Shown here piece by piece: positions 55,658-64,000 of a DNA stretch of 64,000 nt. The translations under genes and the position numbers were made by a program. The DNA is taken from the NCBI GenBank assembly GCA_019677205.1, contig JAAMXY010000290.1, positions 1-64,000 on the forward strand, in the 5' to 3' direction. The DNA comes from Pinguiococcus pyrenoidosus (lineage: Eukaryota > Sar > Pinguiophyceae > Pinguiochrysidales > Pinguiochrysidaceae). The stretch's first letter is position 1. Each line of letters starts with the position of its first letter. A model generated the notes under the pieces. The model was not told the DNA's origin, did no database searches, and saw only the letters and a program-made list of their open reading frames with translations.

Positions 55658-58600
55658 CTACGCCCCGCCGTTCACGCTTTGTAGGCAGAGACAGAGGTCT
55701 GCTGCGCGTCGCTGCACTTCCTCACTCAGTGACTTGTTCTGCCAGCTCGCCCACATGGTCTTCCTGATCGAAGCCAAGATCTCCGGCGCCTGCTCGCGAA
55801 CGTCTTCGTCATTGCTTTGGAAGCTCTGCACGAGGACTCGGAGACAGGGAATGATCAGCGTCACAACGTCGTTCGCAGAGATACCTCCAGGGGAAGAAGC
55901 AGCTTCCCCGGAAGTACCGTCCTTGAACGCCACCAGCAGCTGCTGCAGCAGGCACAGCTGGGTCACCGGGCGTAGATGATTGGGCGATGCCAGTCTGCCA
56001 TTAAACTCCGGTGGCGCAGCAAGCGTTCCAAGACCGCGAACGCCAGGTAGCTACAGCGAAGAGAGAACGACGCTCAGGAGGCCCGATCTTGACGCTTAAG
56101 GTTCACCTCCGTCCAGGAAGGGGTCGCTTTCTTGCGCGCACGCACATACCTTGAGGGTGAGCATCAGCAGACGTATGTTGGAGGCCTGCAGGGCCAGCGT
56201 CAGGGCTCCGTCGAAGTCTTCCCCTTGCGCTACCATGGCGATCTCCTGCAGCAGCTCCCTCGCAGTCTGCCTTTTCGACTTCTTGGGCTTCGGATCGCTT
56301 GGCTGCTGCGGCGGCCGCGCTCCTTCGCCATTGCTCAGCGCAAGGGAGGTGCCTTTATAGCGCTCGAGATCCCTCCGGAGCTCGTTGACCTCGTGCACCA
56401 GGGAACTGAGGTCGGGCGCAGCTGCGTCACGGATCTCCGCCAGGCCGCGGACCAAGGTGGCATTCATCTGCGAAGAGCAACCAGCGAACCGCAAACGGAT
56501 TAGGCACCGCCTCATCAGGACAGAGCCTCCATGATGGACTAGGAGGGGAGCTTACCTGCTCGATGACGGCTTTCCCAACGGCGTTCCCAATCGCGTTGCC
56601 CATTGGAATCGCGATGGCGCCGAGGGCATCGGGTGTAGGCTTGCCCCGATCTGGCAACTCCGAAGGAGGCGTCCTGTCCCGAACGACCTGCTGAACGCGC
56701 GACATCTGCGCTGCCGTCGCGCGTTCGACGCTCGCCTCAATTGCAGGGAGGAGCTANNNNNNNNNNNNNNNNNNNNNNNNNNNNNNNNNNNNNNAAAGCT
56801 TCGAGTCCTAGGCCGCTGACGGAAGCATCTGGGCGAACCTGGCGTATGGCCATTGCCACCTCGGACTGCACAATGCCGCGAATCTTCCGCTGCAGCTCCG
56901 GCTCAGGCGCCTCTCGAGGCGTTTCTCGAGGCGGTTCTCCAAGCGGTCCTCCTGGTACGCCACTCGGCCTAGCGTCGTCAGCTGCCGAGCGGAGTGCTTC
57001 TTCCCCGGTCTCCTCTGCACAGGCGCCCGTCGCTGTCGTCTCCGGCTCGGCAGCCGGAAGATCCGAGACTGTATCTCCGCCATCCGCTCCAGCGGTGTCG
57101 ATGTCCATGACATCCTCCAGGTCAGCGGCCTTGACGACGGCCACTTGGCCAGACGGAGCATGCGAGCCTTCGGCAGGCCTTTCGGTGAGGAGGGAAGAGC
57201 CGCATAACATTAGCACAAACGTGTCTCCAAGGAGAGAAGAAAGCATACACGCGGCCGACGATACCCCTGGCTTTCGCCTGCCGCATTCGATACGTCCCCG
57301 TTGTCCGCCTTGCCGGTCGCGTCGGAAGAGACAGCTGGCTCCTCGCTAGGGGAGGCGCCGCTCTGCGCAGGCTGGGAATGCTGCGCGGTCTTGTTGGGCC
57401 GATCCTCATAGCATTCCTCGAGGGGCACCGAGCACTGCTGGACCCTGGATGCAGTGTTGAAGGGACGATGATCCCCGCGCTTCCTTCACTTCAGCCAGGC
57501 GCTGCCTTGCGTCGGTCACGTACCTCGTGGTCTGAAAGCAAGTCATGTGAAGGGCGGGATCCTCTCCGTCTTCGCGGATCTCGCCGACGAAGCTCTGCAC
57601 GGGGTAGCGCAGGGGCATATGGACAGCACAGTGCATCTTGACGTCGCCGTCGAGGTGAATGACGCAAACCAGAGGGCTTCTCGTGTTCGCAAGAGGCGGC
57701 CCGTCCGCAACGAGGATGAAGGCGCTTCTGGACCCATCCGGCGCGCCTGCGACACCAACAACACGATCTCGCGCGGTGCTTTCCCGCCCATCGTCCGAGC
57801 CTTCCGCATCTTCATCTTGGAACTTGACCCGTTGGTATGCCTCGATTCTCGCTTCTATGGTGAGGAGGGAGGAAGCAGTCTCGGTTAGCGAGTCGGATCA
57901 ACCCCTGGCTTGCTGAGCGCCCGACCTGTCCCTTCGCCGACGACGTTCCACAGCGACAACTCCGAGTTCCCTCCTCGCCCGATCAGCAGTGCGGATCCGA
58001 GCTCGCTTCCGGTGCGAATCTCGTTCAGGGAATCAATGGGTAGCGGCGCCCCGTCAAAGGGCTGCAGATTCGCACATGCGTTCAAGGTGCAGCCATCGAT
58101 GGCGTAGAGCTGCAACGAGCTGCCAAACGCCACGGCCAAGAATCGCGTGCCGAGGAAGGCGATGTCGCTAATCTTCTCGGAGACCGGCGTCCAGCTCCTG
58201 TTTGCGCCACCTTCCACCGATATGTCGATCATTGTGACCGTCGAGCCGGCCGCGACGGCAAGGCGACTCGGGTTCTCCGTCTCCTCCGGCAGCCACTCGT
58301 GCAGATGCGCGCCCAGGTCTAAGCAACACTGGAGCTCGGAGAGCAGGAGGTCGTCCTGCGCTTGCTCCGTGAGACAGGCATGCACCAGCAGCAGCGCGCT
58401 CTCCAGCCACAGCGTACCTCCTCGGGGGTAGTGATGTCCCACACCGCTAGCTTTCCGTCGGCACCGATGGCGCTCACGCGATCCCGCGGGCCATCTACGC
58501 CTACCACGCGGCACAAGGGGGACTTCACATCGTGGGGCTGATCCTTCACCAGTCCTTGCAGCTGAGTATTCTGGGCCGTGTTGCGATTGATCGCACGAAT

Positions 58601-58699
58601 GCGGCCTTTGCGCACTGCATAGCAAATATAGTCGCCGGAGACGGCAATAAGACTGCCATCGAACGGGCCGAAGTCGCCCTGCGCCAGAAAAAGACAACC

Positions 58700-58738
<39 letters not shown>

Positions 58739-58861
58739 CAACCATGAAAAGCGAAGGTCAGTCAAGCGCTCCCTTGAGAAAGGGGAGCCAGTGGCCACAT
58801 CCACGAACTGGAAAGGGAGCGACGATATCTTCTCGCACTCTTTGCGTCTCTCGCACTCTCA

Positions 58862-58899
<38 letters not shown>

Positions 58900-58954
58900 T
58901 TACTTCTCTCTATTTCTCTCTCTCTCTCTCTTCGTCTATCTCTCTCATTATCTT

Positions 58955-58993
<39 letters not shown>

Positions 58994-59347
58994 CAAGATC
59001 CTAGGCCGCAAACTGGTGCGCCATATTGGTGGCGAACAAGAGTAGAACCCTCAAGCGAGCGCCGTTTGCGACGTCCGAAGGGAGCGAAGCGACTGGAATG
59101 ACCGTGCGGGCGGGTCCGCACCCCTCTGTTTCTTCCCGGTACGCGCCTGGCGCCTCACCTTGTAAATAGTAACTGGATTAGTGGCCGGCTGCGGCAGGGA
59201 AGCGCTCTGCTCCAAAGGAGCAGCAATAATATCCTCGGCGCCCGTGTTGAGGTGGACCCCGGAAAAAGGCGGTCGTTGCGCCTCCTCCTCCGCCGCTCCT
59301 GCGGTCGGGTCCTTTCGCATGCGTGCAAAGAAGTTGCTGAAATCCAT
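55658..59347 (-). CDS. EDC4: EDC4/Ge-1 (Varicose) mRNA-decapping scaffold
   Basis: Exons (high to low): 59159-59347, 58418-58678, 57926-58328, 57524-57854, 57265-57444, 57178 to the N gap, the gap to 56556, 56150-56467 and 55658-56050. Another exon near 58760-58840 ([15 protein letters not shown]) is possible but its donor phase does not fit. The WD40 half has [20 protein letters not shown] (Ge-1's '..GRVRAINRNT'), [17 protein letters not shown] and [37 protein letters not shown] matches the family's 'YCVQTKAVQQY.L.L.QC' end of the propeller. An acidic linker, the gap, and a helical C-terminal part ([38 protein letters not shown]) follow. The last exon ([16 protein letters not shown]) matches the Ge-1 C-terminal domain. 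EDC4 bridges DCP2 and DCP1 in P-bodies. Confidence 0.87.
56757..56794. other. Assembly gap, 38 N
   Basis: Unresolved bases inside EDC4, between the acidic linker and the C-terminal helical region. An exon junction is probably hidden here. Confidence 0.98.
58706..58993. repeat. GA/CT and TATC microsatellites inside EDC4
   Basis: A GA tract (58706-58735) and, further on, long CT tracts (about 58855-58935) and TATC repeats (about 58958-58993) fill the intron region before the EDC4 exon ending at 58678. On the minus strand the GA tract becomes a long CT polypyrimidine run just ahead of the acceptor at 58679-58680. Confidence 0.9.
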
Positions 59348-60721
59348 GGCGGGCAGGGTGAGTTTGAGCGCGCTCGAGAGGGAAGTCTTCGGTGGATCTG
59401 CAGCTAGTCGAGCTGCATCCACGAAAAGCGCGCGAAAAGACAGAACGACAGAAAGAGGCGTGGGACTACAGTACCCAGTACCGTGTACCCGGTACCAACC
59501 CTTTCTCGACTTTCGCTCACTTTCGCTCACTTTCGATTCTACCAAGAACGCCCACGCAGTATCGATGCCGAACACCCGTTGGCTCTGGGCTCTGGGTTTT
59601 CTGAAATGGGTCATGATCGACATGTTACATCGGTTTCAACTGCCAGGCGCACGGGTTGGCTGTGCTTCTAATTTTAAAGTCAACTTGTGCTCGACGACGG
59701 TGCGTCCGCCACACTACAGCCGTGTTCCAATCGGGAGCACAACACGTAGCGGCTTCAACAGCAACAGCAACCCGGAAGGGAAATGCGTACCGGGTTGACC
59801 TCAGGGCTGTATGGCGTGGCATCGCTGTGTATCCCGGACGCGGCACACGCCCCGAGACGATTGGGAGGCGTGCCGTGCGGAAGATGAAACGGTCACCCGG
59901 GAGCGCGCTCATATTCGGGCGGACCAAGGCATCTTCGGGGCAGCTCAGAATTCGTCCGCCAATCGTCAGCACGGGCCGAGTCTTCTGCTGAGTGGGAGGC
60001 ATTGGCAGATGACGTGTTGATTCAACATAGGTCTGACTTGGCATTGCCGTCATTGGCCTGCTGCTGGGCACCTGCCACGTCCGATCCGGCAGTGGACCAG
60101 TGTGATTGGGCTTCGTTTTTGGAAAAGGTTGCAGATTCTTTTTTATTCGCGCATAATTGGTCCTCGAGTTCCATTCGCGCTGGAAGTCGGGGCAGACTCT
60201 CCATTGGCCTATTCCTGTTTTCACCATTCTATTTTCACGTAGTATGGCCGCTTCGGTGATTGAAGCGCACACAGTCCGCCTCTTATTTCCATCAGCGCCA
60301 CATACTGCGCAGCGCGTGCCGCCATTCGCGCCAGTCGCGCCTGAAAGCGTTCGTTTCGCCAGCAAGAAGAACCTACACAGAGTCATGCTCCTCGGGCCGT
60401 GCGAGGAGAGACCGGATATCAGAGACTAGTCGGTACCAGACCTCGCGGTACGGATTGTTCAAATGCGCACCTGTGCGCACTTGTCACGCGGCCATCACGG
60501 ACGTGGCACCCGCCGTGCCCTCGATTTGCGTTCGGAAAGGGGGGGGGACGGGGAGCGGAGGGCGCAAGGACGCGAAGTGGAGCAGAGACGGCGCGGTCGA
60601 ACCCCGTCGTCGACGTGGCTCAGGACTCCTGGAAGTTCCGCTGCCGCAGAAGCGGCGCAAAGCGCAGCAGTGGTCGCGTAGCGTTGTGCGCTGACGTTGC
60701 GCTTTTGTCTTTCAGGACCAC
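59348..60721. promoter_or_regulatory. Shared upstream region of EDC4 and the bZIP gene, CCAAT-rich
   Basis: About 1.4 kb between divergent genes. Near 59465-59500 GTAC motifs cluster (CAGTACCCAGTACCGTGTACCCGGTACC). Between 59737 and 60210 there are at least seven CCAAT/ATTGG boxes on both strands. A 253-codon minus-strand frame (59625-60386) exists, but its product has no recognisable domain and overlaps the regulatory cluster, so I rate it doubtful. The motifs TCTGACTTGGCATTG and GTACGG occur but are not assignable. Confidence 0.45.
59625..60386 (-). CDS. Doubtful 253-codon open frame
   Basis: An uninterrupted frame starting TLCRFFLLAKRTLSG, Arg/Pro/Thr-rich without secondary-structure regularity or a known motif. 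It lies in the region carrying seven CCAAT boxes between two divergent genes. It may be chance in GC-rich DNA, a lineage-specific gene, or the 5' exon of something else. I do not assign a function. Confidence 0.2.
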   Translation of the reverse strand: MTLCRFFLLAKRTLSGATGANGGTRCAVCGADGNKRRTVCASITEAAILRENRMVKTGIGQWRVCPDFQREWNSRTNYARIKKNLQPFPKTKPNHTGPLPDRTWQVPSSRPMTAMPSQTYVESTRHLPMPPTQQKTRPVLTIGGRILSCPEDALVRPNMSALPGDRFIFRTARLPIVSGRVPRPGYTAMPRHTALRSTRYAFPFRVAVAVEAATCCAPDWNTAVVWRTHRRRAQVDFKIRSTANPCAWQLKPM

Positions 60722-63229
60722 ATGGAGGACACGAGCGGGGTGTGGAGCTCGCGTGAGGGCTTGGACCCGACGGCGGCTCTGGACCCCACAAGCGCTGAGA
60801 TGAGCATGCTGGGCATGCTGGACGACGCCGACGTCACGGCGTCGAGCAATTCTGTGCTCCAGGATCCGTCGCTCCTGACCGAGCTGGTCGTGCTGGGGAG
60901 CAATGCGGGTACGTGGCCGGCCTCGGCAAAGAAAAAGAACGTCGCCGAATCCTGAGCGCCTGAGCGACCTCTCCCCTCCGCGACTCGTGCGGCTCGCTCC
61001 GACTGCGCAGGTCCGTCCACGCCGGCCTCCATGCTGATGCTGAGCGGTGGCAAACCCATCGAGTACGACGAGAAGAAGCTTCGGGAGCAGGCTGCGGCGG
61101 AGGTGGCTGCGATGACGAAGAAGGACAATCGCGGCACGAAGCGGAAGCTCACTCCCGAAGAGCGCCAGCAGCAGAATCGGGACCGAAATCGGGAGCACGC
61201 GCGCAATACCCGCTTGCGCAAGAAGGCCTACATGGTCAAGCTGAAGGAGCTGGCGGACAAGCTGCGAGGCGAGAGGGATCGAGAGGACCGAGAGCGGCTC
61301 ATGTGGACGAGCCGATTTCAGCGACAGGCGGAGATCCGTCGAAAAGTCGCCGAGGTCTTCCTTAACATGCGGCTCGACGAGAGAGCAGACCGGAGCAAGT
61401 TCTCGAGCATCTTGGACGAGAACTGCTCGATCACGCTCCCCATCACACCCTTCCGCTCCTTCAATCCGACGGAGATCGTGGCCTCCAGCCGCGTGCTGGT
61501 CGGCATCGACGCCGTTCTGCGCGACTCGTGCTCCATCAGCGTGATGGTCCAGAACATTGGACACAAGCGCACAGAGTGGGCCAAAAGGAAGCTGGAGGGG
61601 CAGCGGATCGGCGCGTCCTTCACCATCGAGCCGAATGATGTCCTCCAGGCGGCGGACATCCTCATGTGCACCTGGACGTTCTGCACGACCAACGCCGTCA
61701 CGTGCGGCGCGGCCACGGAGTGCTTCCAGCAGGGGATGATCCAGTGCAAGTTCAACGCGCAGAACAAGATCTTGAGTGCTGCCATTGTCTTCGACGCCAT
61801 GGGCTTCATGCAGCAGCTGCAGCGGTCGAGCTCGGACGACAGCGGCCTGCCGCTGATCGTCAACACCCTGAACATGGCCATGAGCCAGCACCGATGCGCC
61901 GGGGCCAATCTCGTCCTCGCAGCGGACGAGGACCTCCGCGTGCAGAGCGTCAGTCGTGAATGGACGCTCGTGACGGGCCAGGCTCAGGAGAGCGTCGAAG
62001 GCAAGTCATTTCTAGATATAGTCAAGGACCTCGGCTCGAAGTCCCAAGCCGGAGAGGATATCAATGAGCAGCTGAGCGGGCGGCGATCGGCCGATCCAGC
62101 CCCTTCGCCCAAGGTGGACGACGCGGCTAAGGGCGATGCTGCTGCTCTGAAGCATGGCAATGCCGAGGACGCTAAGCGAGGCCTGCCACCGTCGTCGCTT
62201 GTCGCGGGAACCACCGAGGAGCTCCAAGTGGCGCTGAGGGCCGGCCGGGCCTGCACAGCTGTGATACCGCTTCTCGGGGACAAGGGGAAAGTCACCTCGA
62301 GCGAGGGAAGCTCGGCTATGGAGGCGAAGGAGGGCTTCTTTCTGAGCCTGTATCCACTGGTGTCGGACGGGACGGACGAGATCAAGCACTTCCAGTGCTC
62401 CCTTCAGTATTTGGGGGAGAACATGCACTTCTTTGACCTGTGCAAGTTCGGCCACGGGGACCTGTCCCAAGACAGTGGATCCCACTCCGGGTCCGCCGGC
62501 CTGGGGTCCGGCTCCATCTCGAATCAGGACTCCGGGTCTGGGTCGGGATCAGGATCCGAAGGCGCAGGCAACGGCGGTCACAGCGGCAACGAAGCTGCGG
62601 ACTTTGCTGGCATGTATCAGGGGGAGCAGAACCCGAGCGACGCATCCCGATCGACCACGAACAGCTCCGCGAATACCACGACGTCGGCGGGCTCCTCCAA
62701 CTGGAGTCTGAGCAAGATGGGGGCAATAGAGAACGCGGGCAACCTGGCATCAGCAATAGGTCTGACGCCGGCAATCACCAGGCAGCTGGCGGCCAGAGGC
62801 CGGGAGAGGACCAAGGAGAAACGGAAGCGACCAGCGCATTCGCCCTCACGAGAGAAGATTGCGCTGGAGGCGTTCGAGCCAGATCCTGCCGACGCAAAGA
62901 ACGAAGGCCCGTCGGATGGCCTGATCCTTCCCCCGCCGGAGGACTCTGTTGGCAACGTCCGTGCGACGGGCGAGATCATCAACAACACGAAGCAGCTGCC
63001 CTTCGACGTGTTGCCAACCTCTCTAGGAATTTCGTTGAAACCAGCTCCTGACGACTTGATTGACGAAGAGTCGCAGAAGATCTTGGAAATGGGCGCTGGC
63101 AAGAGCTCGGGCCTCGGGACCGACGTCTCCGGCCCTGCGAGCATGCGAAAGTGCCCAACGGATGCCGAGCTGGATTTGGGGGCTCCCGTCGGATCTGTTC
63201 CGGACCCTCTCGCGAGCTTGAAACGATAG
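60722..63229 (+). CDS. bZIP transcription factor with NTF2-like and PAS-like regions
   Basis: Exon 1 (60722-60908) and exon 2 (61011-63229) join in phase 1 for 801 residues. After an acidic N-terminus (MEDTSGVWSSREG) the bZIP basic region reads QQNRDRNREHARNTRLRKKA (N-x7-R with Thr in place of the usual Ser), followed by a leucine-zipper-like YMVKLKELADKLRGERDRED. The next domain (about 145-280) has SILDENCSITLPITPFRSFN, the VLVGIDAVLRDSCSISVMVQ block and a beta-rich tail. It resembles the NTF2-like module that follows the bZIP in many stramenopile and haptophyte proteins. A PAS-like segment follows (LVLAADEDLRVQSVSREWTL ... SFLDIVKDL). The C-terminal ~350 residues are Ser/Gly-rich and disordered (SHSGSAGLGSGS repeats). 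No LOV flavin-binding Cys motif is seen, so it is not an aureochrome. Target genes are unknown. Confidence 0.85.
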
Positions 63230-64000
63230 GTCATACGATCCGTCTGCACGTATGGCCAGCCTCGTTGGCTGCACAAGCTGGCTTCGGGGGGATCTGCTCG
63301 TCGCGCAGATCCACCTCGACCCCCGTCCCCGACTCTCGGGGACGACGCCAAGGGAAACGGGAGAGAGCCGCCGTGGTGGAGGACTGGTACGGCGACAAAT
63401 TTTTGCTTCAGGGGACGTAAGGATTCTTCGATGTGGCCAGGCAAGTTGGTGCTGAAAGCAAGGCTTCTTCTCATTTTGAAAGATCATGTATTTTTTCATC
63501 TGGGACTGGATTGTAAAGAACTGCGACAGCGTCGAAGACCAGCAAGGTCGCGAGCAATTCCCAAGTGAGTCAGTCCGAGCCTGCAATACGGAGCGGATGA
63601 TTGTGCCGTGTGTTGGGCAAAAGGGGACAACGGTGAACAGCAGCGGAGCCCTCAGAGACGCGCAGAACCAAGCTCGCACTTTGATGGCATCTCGGCTAGA
63701 CCTCTAGACTTCTAGTCAAGTTCCGTTCGCGTCTTCACCGTGCGGGTGCTGGGCATCCACTTTTTGTCTGCGCATTTGAACGTCTAGGAATGCTAGAAAA
63801 GACAGAAAGGATCCAAATGGAGGCTGTACGATATGGGAAAGAGACCTCGCGCCATTTCTTAATCAGGGCCCTGGCTCTCTTCAATCTAGCTCTTTTTGCC
63901 CTCCTGTCGGGTCGCCATCTACTGGAGGATCGTCTGCATCTGCATCACTAGTGTCGTGAGAGCGAGCTGGCCAAGGACTCGTCTCACCACACGATTCTTC
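63230..64000. other. 3' flank, no gene recognised to the window edge
   Basis: About 770 bp after the bZIP stop. It contains short frames (e.g. 63486-63707) without recognisable content. A new gene may begin beyond the edge. Confidence 0.4.

Noticed and set aside
60722-63229. Aureochrome (bZIP-LOV photoreceptor)
   Set aside because: The bZIP is present, but no NCRFLQ-type flavin-binding cysteine motif is found in the following domains.

Overview
The window is nuclear DNA from a unicellular eukaryote. Genes are closely packed on both strands and most have short GT-AG introns (about 42-360 nt, mostly 60-130). Coding DNA is GC-rich, with short AT-rich islands between genes. There are no operons, ribosome binding sites, insertion sequences or CRISPR arrays, and I recognised no tRNA or rRNA gene. 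An intraflagellar transport gene (IFT56) indicates a flagellated cell. One protein has a signal peptide followed by a phenylalanine and a basic, Ala-rich stretch, which is the bipartite plastid-targeting pattern of algae with a red-derived complex plastid. A bZIP factor with an NTF2-like/PAS-like tail resembles regulators known from stramenopiles and haptophytes. I therefore favour an ochrophyte, haptophyte or cryptophyte-type alga; the sequence alone does not settle which.

Layout, left to right. 0-8 kb: the 3' end of an unknown gene, then a single-exon 2530-residue homologue of the kinetochore protein Rod/KNTC1 (minus). 9-16 kb: a coiled-coil protein (minus), a GDA1/CD39 apyrase (plus), mitoribosomal protein mS29/DAP3 (minus) and a secreted/membrane kelch protein (plus). 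16-20.5 kb: the import-motor subunit PAM16/TIM16 (minus) diverges from the RNA polymerase III factor BRF1 (plus); then a small SH3b-like protein with a myristoylation-type N-terminus (minus). 21-26.4 kb: a membrane protein interrupted by an N gap (plus) and a casein kinase 1 with a long tail (minus). 26.4-28.4 kb holds no gene I can support. 28.4-38 kb: the plastid-targeted protein, a single-pass membrane protein (minus), a free-standing 90-residue PAH domain (minus), EXO1 (plus), a C2-domain membrane protein (plus), a methyltransferase (minus) and a possible small mitochondrial protein (plus). 38-48 kb: CCA-adding enzyme (plus), NDR/LATS kinase (minus), IFT56 (plus) and a pfkB sugar kinase (minus). 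48-64 kb: RIC1 (minus), COX16 (plus), EDC4/Ge-1 (minus) and the bZIP factor (plus).

The genes do not form one pathway. They are mostly housekeeping genes: chromosome segregation, tRNA 3'-end formation, Pol III transcription, mRNA decapping, mitochondrial import, translation and respiratory assembly, Golgi trafficking and cilium assembly. Many pairs are divergent with short shared promoters (RIC1/COX16, PAM16/BRF1, mS29/kelch, PAH/EXO1, NDR/IFT56). Several intergenic stretches carry clusters of CCAAT boxes or GTAC-containing motifs.

Exon boundaries were placed by hand from GT/AG sites, reading-frame phase and family homology. In most multi-exon genes every junction is phase-consistent. The exceptions are stated in the entries.
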